A stretch of DNA of 6,864 nucleotides from Prevotella sp. (GCA_022511055.1 JAFLSH010000166.1:1-6864), one strand, 5' to 3'. Counted from the first letter of the stretch, positions 1 through 6,277 are shown. Notes: generated by a model not told the origin, from the sequence alone. Program-made: numbers and translations.

Positions 1-246
1 TTGATTTATTCTTCAAAGAAAAACACATAAAAAAGCTTAATTCTCATTTTTTTGCCATTAATAAAATGCTTGTACCTATATCAGTGATTATCTATACATT
101 GTGGTTTTTGGTACATGGGGTGGACTTGGCGGAAAGCCAATTGGAATAAAGCCTGTTTCTATTGGAGTAAAAGAAGGGAATCAAGGCGGCACAAAGTTTA
201 AGAACGTTAAAAAACATACAACTATCGACAGAAATTCACGAAATAA
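1..246. other. AT-rich non-coding stretch, no gene supported
   Basis: This stretch is much richer in A and T than the operon downstream. The longest open frame (GTG at 101 to TGA at 284-286, 61 codons) is glycine-rich in its first half, has no recognisable domain, and ends inside the promoter of the next gene, so I do not call it. It contains an imperfect 11-base direct repeat (140-150 and 161-171, differing at one base) and a short inverted repeat, TTTAA-N5-TTAAA, at 197-211. No tRNA, terminator or insertion-sequence end is visible. It may be the intergenic tail of a gene outside the window. Confidence 0.5.
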
Positions 247-278
247 TTTGGTTTATTTTATAAACTTATTTATCTTTG
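247..278 (+). promoter_or_regulatory. Bacteroidetes-type promoter for the membrane protein/regulator pair
   Basis: TTTG at 247-250 and TATCTTTG at 271-278 are separated by 20 bases. This fits the Bacteroidetes primary sigma consensus (-33 TTTG, about 19-21 bases, -7 TAnnTTTG). Transcription should start about 283-287, leaving a leader of roughly 100 bases before the ATG at 384. It is one of two matches in the window with exactly this spacing; the other is at 6221-6252. Confidence 0.8.
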
Positions 279-383
279 CACCGTGATTCGAACACAACTG
301 GCCTTATTCGCGCTTTCTGCAGGAGCAAGAACGGGGCTAAAACAAGAAAACATGTCATTAACGTTTTAAACCAAAAAGTAACA

Positions 384-1124
384 ATGGAAGAAAAAAGCAA
401 TATGACTGCCGAGCGCAGTCTGGAAATCATCAGTGAGCAGATTGCTCAGGCCCGCCATGCCGCATCGCAGGTTACAGGGCAGGCGCTCTACATCTCTGGG
501 CTCTGCACGATGGGCATGGCCGTTGTGGTGGCTATCGTGAACTTTATAATTCTCACAACAGGCATAACGAGAGAATTAGGTATTATGGGAGACTATCTGT
601 TGGTATTGGTTCATTTGCTGTGGCTCACACTGCCTGTCATTATCAAATTGGCCTTACGCGGTACGTACAAGAAAAACCATGCCCCAGTAAGCCTTGTCGG
701 CACACTCGTGAGGAATACCTGGTGGACTTTTGCCGTGTTTGCCATCGCCTATTTTGTGATTGCCTTCCTCTGGAACATCACGGTGTCCAGGATTGCCCAA
801 GAGGCGAATGCGACTTTGGCGAGCAGCATGCCAATCTCCTTTGTCATCATTCTGCTGATGGGTATGTCTATAGCCATAACGGGCCATATTCTCAAGCACA
901 AGTGGCTGACATGGTTTGGAATCATCGGCGGGCTTCTCGCCATTGTCTGCAAGCAGTCAGGTATTGTCATACGGTTTCTGTTTTCTTGCTTATCGGGCTT
1001 GGGCTACAATCCACTCGCTCTTGCAGGGTATCTTTTTTACAGCGAATACTGCCTGGCCGTGTTTCTGCTTGCCCTTTTCGGCCTGATGCTCCCCGGCCTG
1101 ATGCTTAAAAAACAGAGTGAGTGA
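384..1124 (+). CDS. Polytopic membrane protein of unknown function, partner of the downstream regulator
   Basis: This is a 246-residue protein that I cannot assign to a named functional family. The N-terminal ~32 residues are polar and amphipathic (MTAERSLEII... AQARHAAS). The rest is dominated by hydrophobic stretches, with probable membrane segments near residues 36-59, 69-90, 112-131, 149-169, 174-188 and 222-241, plus a possible extra one near 192-206. It therefore likely sits in the inner membrane. The short C-terminus is basic (LKKQSE). I chose ATG 384 because it lies ~100 bases after the promoter. The frame stays open upstream to a TTG at 276, but that codon is inside the -7 element and cannot be the start. 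ATG 402 is an alternative. The TGA stop shares its A with the ATG of the regulator gene, so the two are probably translationally coupled and may work together, for example as a membrane sensor and its regulator; that role is inference. Base composition is less GC-rich than the efflux genes. Confidence 0.8.
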   Translation: MEEKSNMTAERSLEIISEQIAQARHAASQVTGQALYISGLCTMGMAVVVAIVNFIILTTGITRELGIMGDYLLVLVHLLWLTLPVIIKLALRGTYKKNHAPVSLVGTLVRNTWWTFAVFAIAYFVIAFLWNITVSRIAQEANATLASSMPISFVIILLMGMSIAITGHILKHKWLTWFGIIGGLLAIVCKQSGIVIRFLFSCLSGLGYNPLALAGYLFYSEYCLAVFLLALFGLMLPGLMLKKQSE

Positions 1125-1408
1125 TGTTTCCCGCGTTAGACCCACTACTGCACTCCGAGCTGCGCCTGGCAGTCATGTCTCTGCTTGTCAGTTCAGAAGA
1201 GGCTGAGTTCCCGTACATCAAGGAGCAGACGGGGGCTACGGCAGGCAACCTGAGTGTGCAGATAGACAAGCTCTCGGCAGCAGGCTACATTGAGGTGGAA
1301 AAGACCTTCAAGGGCAAAAGGCCCTGCACGGTCTGCCGCATCACGCCCACAGGGCTGAACGCCTTCGAGGACTATGTCAAGGTTGTGAAAAGCTATCTCC
1401 ACCTGTAA
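1124..1408 (+). CDS. Small winged-helix transcriptional regulator (HTH_34/MarR-like)
   Basis: This 94-residue protein is almost entirely one winged helix-turn-helix DNA-binding domain. The start LDPLLHSELRLAVMSLL (residues 5-21) is the typical first helix of the stand-alone HTH_34 family (a MarR/ArsR-like fold). A helix-turn-helix follows at about 30-53, with the recognition helix around TAGNLSVQIDKLSAAGY (residues 39-55 including the turn). The wing is at about 55-73 (IEVEKTFKGKRPCTVCRIT) and a final helix at 75-93 probably mediates dimerisation. There is no separate ligand domain. Cys67 and Cys70 form a CxxC-like pair in the wing (CTVC); whether they sense redox or metal is unknown. ATG 1124 overlaps the upstream stop (TGATG). 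GTG 1121 is an in-frame alternative adding one residue. Likely targets are its own promoter or the efflux operon that begins 140 bases downstream; this is inferred from position only. Confidence 0.85.
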   Translation: MFPALDPLLHSELRLAVMSLLVSSEEAEFPYIKEQTGATAGNLSVQIDKLSAAGYIEVEKTFKGKRPCTVCRITPTGLNAFEDYVKVVKSYLHL

Positions 1409-1423
1409 AACCGTTTCACGCCC

Positions 1424-1454
1424 ATGCAGGCTGGCATTTCTTGCCAGCCTGCAT
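1424..1454 (+). terminator. Hairpin terminator after the regulator gene
   Basis: A perfect 13-base inverted repeat (ATGCAGGCTGGCA at 1424-1436, complement at 1442-1454) encloses a 5-base loop and begins 15 bases after the regulator stop. It would isolate the regulator unit from the efflux operon. It lacks a proper T-tract: the bases after the right arm are TAAGCTGTG. It could therefore be a partly efficient terminator or an mRNA-stabilising 3' hairpin. Confidence 0.7.
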
Positions 1455-1495
1455 TAAGCTGTGTTAATTGACCTTTCTTTTTGTTATCAAATTTT

Positions 1496-1523
1496 TATAT
1501 TTGGTGAATTATTGTTACTTTTG
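1496..1523 (+). promoter_or_regulatory. Promoter region of the efflux operon with two -7 elements
   Basis: Two exact TAnnTTTG motifs occur: TATATTTG at 1496-1503 and TACTTTTG at 1516-1523, offset by 20 bases. The second is the better placed for the tolC start, giving a leader of only ~20-25 bases before ATG 1551. Its -33 region (around 1491-1496) is a T-run without the G of the consensus, so the match is weaker than at the other two promoters in the window. This would fit a promoter that is inducible or needs help, but that is inference. Confidence 0.6.
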
Positions 1524-1550
1524 CCACACAAAAACTTTAAAAGCAAAAAG

Positions 1551-2888
1551 ATGAAAAGATTTTTGATGGCATCTGTGGCCGCAATGCTGACAACCATGCT
1601 GCCGGCGCAGACAAAGCTGTGGACACTACAGGACTGCATCGACTACGCCATGCAGAACAATATCACGCTGCAACGGTCGAAGCTGCAACAGCGGTCGGCC
1701 GCCGAAGACGTGAAAGGGTCGAAGGCCGCCCTGCTGCCCTCGCTCAACGCGTCGACCAACCAGAGCATGGGCTACCGCCCGTGGCAGGATGCCGGCACGA
1801 CAACCGTGACCAACGGCACGGTGAACAGCAAGGTGAACAAGACGTACTACAACGGCTCATACGGCCTGAACGCCTCATGGACCGTGTGGAACGGCAACCG
1901 AAACCGCAACCAGGTGAAGCTGAATGAGCTGAGCGAGCAGCAGGCCGAGCTGGACACCCAGGAGACCGCCAACTCCATTCAGGAACGGATAGCCCAGCTC
2001 TACGTGCAGATTCTCTATCTGACAGAGGCCGTGAAGGTCAGCGAGGAGAGCCTGAAGACGGCACGGAAGAACGAGGAGCGCGGACAGGAGATGGTCAACG
2101 TGGGCAAGATGTCGAAGGCCGACCTGGCCCAGCTGACCGCCCAGCGCGCCACCGACGAGTACAATATCGTGGAGGCGCAGACCCAGGTGCGCAACTACAA
2201 GCTGCAGCTGAAGCAGCTGCTGGAGATAACCAACGACACGGAGTTCGACGTAGTCATTCCCGCCACGACCGATGAGCAGGCGCTGGCCGCCGTGCCGCCG
2301 CTGGCCGCCATCTATGAGCAGGCGCTGACCACAAGACCCGAGATACAGAGCGCCCAGATGGCCGTGAAGAGCAGCGACCTGAGCATCTCCATAGCCAAGG
2401 CCGGCAAGCTGCCCACCGTCAGCATGACGGCAGGGGTGGGCACCAGCACCAACTCGCTGTCGAACAACGGCTGGGGCACGCAGCTGAAGACCAACTTCGA
2501 CACCTCGGCGGGCGTATCGGTGGGCTTCCCCCTGCTGGACCAGCGGCAGACCAAGACCAACGTGGCAAAAGCCCGACTGCAGCGCGAGACCAACATGCTG
2601 GCGCTGCAAGACGAGCAGAAGCAGCTCTACCAGACCATTGAGAACTTCTGGCTTGATGCCACTACCAACCAGCAGAAGTTCCGCGCCGCCAGGCTGTCGG
2701 TGGACAGCGAGCAGCAGAGCTTCAGTCTGCTGCAAGAGCAGTTCCAGCTGGGGCTGAAGAACATCATTGAGCTGATGACCGGCAAGGACAGGCTGTTGCA
2801 GGCCGAGCAGAACATGCTGCAATCGAAGTACATGACCATTCTGAACTTGCAGATGCTGCGATTCTATCAAGGAGAAACCATCAAATAA
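1551..2888 (+). CDS. tolC: TolC-family outer-membrane efflux channel
   Basis: This 445-residue protein forms the outer-membrane exit duct of the tripartite pump, presumably as a trimer. Residues 1-20 are a signal peptide (basic MKRF, hydrophobic core, ending PAQ before TKLW). There is no lipobox cysteine, so it is not an OprM-like lipoprotein. The mature protein opens with W-TLQDCIDYAMQNN, the usual start of the outer-membrane efflux protein (OEP) domain. Two repeats are visible. Each has a beta-strand segment (about 60-115 and 285-330, with alternating polar/aromatic patterns such as NGSYGLNASWTVWNG and TSAGVSVGFPLLD) and long glutamine- and alanine-rich helices (about 120-225 and 335-437). 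Length is normal for the family. ATG 1551 is chosen because it gives the signal peptide and sits just after the promoter; an in-frame GTG at 1461 would place the promoter inside the gene. It is first in the operon, 10 bases before the adaptor gene. Confidence 0.93.
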   Translation: MKRFLMASVAAMLTTMLPAQTKLWTLQDCIDYAMQNNITLQRSKLQQRSAAEDVKGSKAALLPSLNASTNQSMGYRPWQDAGTTTVTNGTVNSKVNKTYYNGSYGLNASWTVWNGNRNRNQVKLNELSEQQAELDTQETANSIQERIAQLYVQILYLTEAVKVSEESLKTARKNEERGQEMVNVGKMSKADLAQLTAQRATDEYNIVEAQTQVRNYKLQLKQLLEITNDTEFDVVIPATTDEQALAAVPPLAAIYEQALTTRPEIQSAQMAVKSSDLSISIAKAGKLPTVSMTAGVGTSTNSLSNNGWGTQLKTNFDTSAGVSVGFPLLDQRQTKTNVAKARLQRETNMLALQDEQKQLYQTIENFWLDATTNQQKFRAARLSVDSEQQSFSLLQEQFQLGLKNIIELMTGKDRLLQAEQNMLQSKYMTILNLQMLRFYQGETIK

Positions 2889-2898
2889 GAAGAAAGAT

Positions 2899-4092
2899 AT
2901 GAAGGACAAGAAACTCTGGCCCATTATCGCTGCCGTTGTTGCGTGTGTGGCTGTGACCGCCTATGTCGTATCGGGCGGCAAGAAAAAGGGAAAAGTGACG
3001 TTTGAGACCGCCAAGGTGGAGCAGGGCAATATCCAGACCACCATCACGGCTACGGGCACCATTGAGCCAGTGACCTCAGTCACCGTTGGCACGCAGGTGT
3101 CTGGCATTGTCTCGAAGCTCTACGTGGACTACAACTCCGTGGTGAAGAAGGGCGAGGTGATAGCCGAGCTTGACAAGACCAACCTCATCAGCGAGCTGAA
3201 CACGGCCAAGGCCAACCTGAGCAGCGCGCAGAGTACGGCCACCTACGAGCAGAGCAACTACAACCGCTACAAGACCCTCTACGACAAGGGGCTGGTCTCG
3301 GCCGACGAGTACGAGAACGCCCTGCTTTCATACCAGAAGGCCAAGGAGCAGGTGAACACCGCCCGCGAGAGCGTGCAGAAGGCGCAGACCAACCTGGGCT
3401 ACGCCACCATCACCAGCCCGATTGACGGCGTGGTGCTGTCGAAGTCAGTAGAGGAAGGCCAGACGGTGGCCGCTTCGTTCAACACGCCCGAGCTGTTTGT
3501 CATTGCACAGGACCTGACGGACATGCGTGTCATTGCCGACATTGACGAAGCCGACATTGGCGGCGTGAAGGAGGGGCAGCGCGTGTCGTTCACGGTCGAT
3601 GCCTATCCCGACGACAAGTTCGAGGGCAGTGTCACGCAGGTGCGCCAGCAGGCCACGACGGAGAGCAACGTGGTGACCTACGAGGTAGTCATATCCGCCC
3701 CCAACAACGACCTGAAGCTGAAGCCCGGCCTGACGGCCAACGTGACCATCTTCACGCTCGAGAAGGACAACATACTCGTTGTGCCCGCCAAGGCGCTGCG
3801 CTTCATGCCCAACGAGGCGTTCATGGAAGAAGACCAGACCGTGGAGAACGTAGAAGCTCCCCACAAGCTGTGGACCAGGGAGGGCAACACGTTCAAGGCC
3901 CACAAGGTGGAAATCGGCACGACCAACGGCGTGCTGACCGAGATTGTCAGCGGCATCAGCGCCGGCACCGAGGTGCTGACAGACTTCAACCTCTCTGGCG
4001 GCGAGCCGCAGCAGGGAGCGCCGCAGCCCGGCAACCCCTTCATGCCGAGACCCGGCGGCAACAACAACCGCAACAACCAGCAGAGGAGATGA
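2899..4092 (+). CDS. macA: MacA-type periplasmic adaptor (HlyD/membrane fusion protein)
   Basis: This 397-residue adaptor bridges the inner-membrane permease and the TolC duct in the periplasm. An uncleaved N-terminal membrane anchor lies at about residues 6-25 (LWPIIAAVVACVAVTAYVV), followed by a basic KKKGK. The first half of the lipoyl-like domain is at about 45-92 (VGTQVSGIVSKLYVDYNSVV, KKGEVIAELD). A coiled-coil hairpin spans about 95-165, and the second lipoyl half is at 169-190 (ATITSPIDGVVLSKSVEEGQ). The beta-barrel is at about 207-285 (ADIDEADIGGVKEGQ; LKLKPGLTANVTI) and the membrane-proximal domain at about 290-365. The last ~30 residues (367-397) are a Pro/Gly/Asn/Gln-rich tail that is probably disordered. 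MacA is the best family match because MacB-type genes follow, though RND-type adaptors share this fold. The stop is 3 bases before the ATPase start. Confidence 0.92.
   Translation: MKDKKLWPIIAAVVACVAVTAYVVSGGKKKGKVTFETAKVEQGNIQTTITATGTIEPVTSVTVGTQVSGIVSKLYVDYNSVVKKGEVIAELDKTNLISELNTAKANLSSAQSTATYEQSNYNRYKTLYDKGLVSADEYENALLSYQKAKEQVNTARESVQKAQTNLGYATITSPIDGVVLSKSVEEGQTVAASFNTPELFVIAQDLTDMRVIADIDEADIGGVKEGQRVSFTVDAYPDDKFEGSVTQVRQQATTESNVVTYEVVISAPNNDLKLKPGLTANVTIFTLEKDNILVVPAKALRFMPNEAFMEEDQTVENVEAPHKLWTREGNTFKAHKVEIGTTNGVLTEIVSGISAGTEVLTDFNLSGGEPQQGAPQPGNPFMPRPGGNNNRNNQQRR
4085..4088 (+). promoter_or_regulatory. Shine-Dalgarno-like GGAG before the ATPase gene
   Basis: GGAG within AGAGGAGA lies 7 bases before ATG 4096 and overlaps the last codons of the adaptor gene. 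It is the only clear purine-rich SD-like site in the window; Bacteroidetes genes normally lack one. It may be a by-product of the arginine codons (AGG AGA) that end the adaptor. Confidence 0.4.
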
Positions 4093-4095
4093 CCC

Positions 4096-4857
4096 ATGGC
4101 AGACACAGACAACAGGAAAGTCGTTATCGAACTGCAAAACGTGAAGCGCTACTTCCAGGTAGGCTCTGAGACGGTGAAGGCCCTGCGCGGCGTATCGTTC
4201 AAAATCTACGAGGGCGAGTTCGTGACCATTCAGGGCACTTCTGGCTCGGGCAAGTCGACACTGCTCAACCAGCTGGGCTGTCTTGACACGCCCACCAGCG
4301 GCGAGTACTACCTTGACGGCATCAGCGTGCGCACCATGTCGAAGACGCAGCGCGCCCATCTGCGCAACCGCAAGATTGGCTTTGTCTTTCAGAACTACAA
4401 CCTGCTGGCCAAGACCACGGCCGTTGAGAACGTGGAGCTGCCGCTGATGTACAACTCGGCGGTGTCGGCCGCCGAGCGGCGCGAGCGGGCCATCAGGGCG
4501 CTGCAGTCAGTGGGACTGGGCGACCGCCTGGAACACAAGAGCAACCAGATGTCGGGCGGACAGATGCAGCGCGTGGCCATAGCCCGCGCCCTGGTGAACG
4601 ACCCGGCCGTGCTGCTGGCCGACGAGGCCACGGGCAACCTTGACACCCGCACCAGCTTTGAGATGCTGGTACTCTTCCAGCAGCTCTACCAGCAGGGCCA
4701 CACGATTATCTTTGTGACCCACAACCCTGAGATTGCCGAATACGCAAGCCGCAACATCAACCTGCGCGACGGCAAGATACGCGAGGACACAGTCAACACC
4801 AACATCAAGTCGGCAGCCGAGGCACTGGCCGCGCTGCCGCTACCACAAGACGACTAA
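4096..4857 (+). CDS. macB: MacB-type ABC transporter ATPase subunit
   Basis: This 253-residue nucleotide-binding subunit powers the efflux pump from the cytoplasmic face. All ABC motifs are present: Walker A GTSGSGKST (47-55), Q-loop Q99 (FVFQNYNLL), signature MSGGQMQR (152-159), Walker B LLADE with Glu177, D-loop GNLD (180-183) and H-switch His209. The ordering and the FQNYNLL and ADEATGNLD sequences place it in the MacB/LolD/FtsE-like group. Two small departures from the usual consensus are Met for Leu in LSGGQ and Ala for Pro in ADEPTGNLD; neither touches a catalytic residue. After the H-switch it carries a C-terminal extension (about 225-253) ending in an Ala/Leu/Pro-rich segment, making it somewhat longer than a minimal LolD-type ATPase. 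It has no transmembrane part; the permease is the next gene, 10 bases downstream. LolD is the main alternative name, but the adaptor and TolC neighbours favour an efflux role. Confidence 0.93.
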   Translation: MADTDNRKVVIELQNVKRYFQVGSETVKALRGVSFKIYEGEFVTIQGTSGSGKSTLLNQLGCLDTPTSGEYYLDGISVRTMSKTQRAHLRNRKIGFVFQNYNLLAKTTAVENVELPLMYNSAVSAAERRERAIRALQSVGLGDRLEHKSNQMSGGQMQRVAIARALVNDPAVLLADEATGNLDTRTSFEMLVLFQQLYQQGHTIIFVTHNPEIAEYASRNINLRDGKIREDTVNTNIKSAAEALAALPLPQDD

Positions 4858-4867
4858 AAAAAAGACG

Positions 4868-6088
4868 ATGAACATACTGAATCTATTCAAAGTCAGCCTC
4901 AAGGCCGTGGCCAACAACAAGATGAGGTCGTTCCTCTCCATGCTGGGCATCATCATCGGCGTGGCGGCGGTTATCATCATGATGTCCATTGGCCAGGGCT
5001 CGAAGGAGAGCATCCGCGCAGAGCTGTCGACCATGGGCACTAACCTGCTGACCATACGCCCCGGCGCCGACATGCGCGGCGGTGTGCGCCAGGACCCTTC
5101 GGCCATGCAGACGCTGAAGATGGCCGACTACGAGCGCATTCTGAACGAGAAGAAGTTCGTGACGAAGGTGTCGCCCGAGGTGACCGCCAGCGGGCAGGCC
5201 ATCTACGGCAACAACAACACGACGACCTCGCTCTACGGCGAGTCGCCCGACTATCTGGACATCAAGCTCTGGGATGTAGAGGAGGGCGAGTGCTTCACCG
5301 AGGAGGACATCAAGAAGGCCGCCAAGGTCGTGGTGGTGGGCAGAACGATAGTCAACGAGCTGTTCGGCGAAGGCGTGGACCCCATCGGCAAGACCATTCG
5401 CTTCAAGAGCATCCCCATGCGCATCGTAGGCGTGCTGAAGTCGAAGGGCTACAACTCGTGGGGCATGGACCAGGACAACGTGATGATAGCCCCCTACACC
5501 ACGGTGATGAAGCGCATTGCCGCGCAGACGTGGTTTTCGAGCATTGTCTGCTCGGCCATCACCGAGGAGCTGTCTGATGCGGCCATCGAGGAGCTGACAC
5601 AGATACTGCGCGACAACCACAAGCTGAAAGACGATGCTGCCGACGACTTCACCATCCGCTCGCAGGCAGAGATGATGGAGACCATGTCATCGACCATGGA
5701 CACCGTGACGCTGATTCTCGTGGTGGCCGCGGCTTTCTCGCTGCTGGTGGCTGGTATCGGCATCATGAACATCATGCTGGTCAGTGTCACCGAGCGCACC
5801 AAGGAAATCGGCCTGCGCATGGCCGTGGGCGCCACGGGGCCGGTCATCTCGCTGCAGTTCCTCATCGAGTCCGTACTCATATCGGTCACGGGCGGCCTGT
5901 TAGGCATCCTTGTGGGCGGCGGTGTCAGCATGTTCCTCATTCCCATGATGGGCATGCCCTCCACGGTTCCCGCGTGGTCAGTCTACGTGTCGTTCCTGGT
6001 CTGCGTGTTCATCGGCGTGCTGTTCGGATATATTCCGGCGCAGAAGGCTGCCAACATGGACCCCATAGAGGCCATCAGGCACGAATAG
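4868..6088 (+). CDS. macB: MacB-type ABC transporter permease subunit
   Basis: This 406-residue inner-membrane permease has the four-segment MacB (type VII ABC) topology. TM1 is at about 20-44 (MRSFLSMLGIIIGVAAVIIM), preceded by an amphipathic N-terminal helix. A large periplasmic domain (MacB_PCD) spans about 45-275. The FtsX domain has TM2 at about 279-304, TM3 at about 327-357 and TM4 at about 370-390. Diagnostic stretches are GIGIMNIMLVSVTERTKEIG (296-315), the cytoplasmic coupling helix leading into LRMAVGAT, and the C-terminal PAQKAANMDPIEAIRHE (390-406). ATG 4868 gives the standard N-terminus (MNILNLFKVSLKAVANNKMR). The frame is open further upstream, but only inside the ATPase gene. 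Length matches MacB permeases lacking the fused ATPase. It is last in the operon and is followed by a strong terminator. Confidence 0.93.
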   Translation: MNILNLFKVSLKAVANNKMRSFLSMLGIIIGVAAVIIMMSIGQGSKESIRAELSTMGTNLLTIRPGADMRGGVRQDPSAMQTLKMADYERILNEKKFVTKVSPEVTASGQAIYGNNNTTTSLYGESPDYLDIKLWDVEEGECFTEEDIKKAAKVVVVGRTIVNELFGEGVDPIGKTIRFKSIPMRIVGVLKSKGYNSWGMDQDNVMIAPYTTVMKRIAAQTWFSSIVCSAITEELSDAAIEELTQILRDNHKLKDDAADDFTIRSQAEMMETMSSTMDTVTLILVVAAAFSLLVAGIGIMNIMLVSVTERTKEIGLRMAVGATGPVISLQFLIESVLISVTGGLLGILVGGGVSMFLIPMMGMPSTVPAWSVYVSFLVCVFIGVLFGYIPAQKAANMDPIEAIRHE

Positions 6089-6108
6089 TTCAGCGCACAA
6101 GAAGACAC

Positions 6109-6156
6109 AGAATGCCTTTCCCGCACACCGAAAGAAAGCGGGAAAGGCATTCTTTT
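6109..6156 (+). terminator. Rho-independent terminator of the efflux operon
   Basis: A perfect 16-base inverted repeat (6109-6124 and 6138-6153; left arm AGAATGCCTTTCCCGC) encloses a 13-base loop. The right arm runs into a T-run (TTTT, 6153-6156). It begins 21 bases after the permease stop. Stem length, GC content and the T-run make it a convincing intrinsic terminator. Confidence 0.85.
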
Positions 6157-6192
6157 GTTACCGCATAACCCGCTGGCAGTCAGCGCGGCGGA

Positions 6193-6212
6193 AAATGTCA
6201 GACAAATGTCAG
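6193..6212 (+). repeat. Tandem AAATGTCAG repeat upstream of a promoter
   Basis: AAATGTCAG occurs at 6193-6201 and again at 6204-6212, a period of 11 bases or about one DNA helical turn. The first copy overlaps a small perfect palindrome, TGTC-A-GACA, at 6196-6204. The pair ends 8 bases before the -33 element of the next promoter, a typical position for an activator site or upstream element. No binding protein can be named. Confidence 0.45.
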
Positions 6213-6220
6213 GAAGTTTT

Positions 6221-6252
6221 TTTGCTGCCGGGCGGCTGATGGTGTAACTTTG
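6221..6252 (+). promoter_or_regulatory. Bacteroidetes-type promoter for the terminal gene
   Basis: TTTG at 6221-6224 and TAACTTTG at 6245-6252 are separated by 20 bases, a full match to the Bacteroidetes -33/-7 consensus. Transcription should begin about 6257-6261, leaving a leader of ~20 bases before ATG 6278. Because the -7 element ends at 6252, any frame starting near 6250 is ruled out as the real gene here. Confidence 0.8.
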
Positions 6253-6277
6253 CAGCCGGAAAATCAGCAAACGAACT

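Noticed and set aside
66..149. A 27-codon ATG frame with a hydrophobic stretch in the AT-rich leader.
   Set aside because: It is very short, with no convincing promoter (the nearest TTTG at 51-54 lacks a proper -7 partner) and no homologue that I recognise.
281..297. On the minus strand this reads like a tRNA T-arm (loop TTCGAAT with a 5-base stem), hinting at a tRNA gene or integration scar.
   Set aside because: Two stem pairs are G-T wobbles. No anticodon arm or matching acceptor strand is found on the adjoining side, and the site lies right at the predicted transcription start of the next gene. It is most likely chance.
276..383. In-frame 36-codon upstream extension of the membrane protein.
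   Set aside because: The extension would start with TTG inside the -7 promoter element, upstream of the expected transcript start, and has no hydrophobic or domain character.
1461..1550. In-frame 30-codon upstream extension of the TolC-type protein from a GTG.
   Set aside because: It would bury both promoter elements inside the gene and put extra residues ahead of a standard signal peptide that starts at ATG 1551.
1875..2924. A long 349-codon open frame on the minus strand, antisense to tolC.
   Set aside because: It mirrors a GC-rich gene with strong third-position bias. Its product is Leu/Gly/His/Val-rich low-complexity sequence without domains, and the + strand protein is an unambiguous TolC homologue.
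3445..4359. A 304-codon minus-strand frame across the adaptor and the start of the ATPase gene.
   Set aside because: Same effect as above: it spans two well-recognised genes on the other strand and shows no domain or promoter.
4883..5620. A 245-codon minus-strand frame inside the permease gene.
   Set aside because: The product is a His/Ala/Leu/Gly-rich composition artefact with no recognisable motif, opposite a clear MacB permease.
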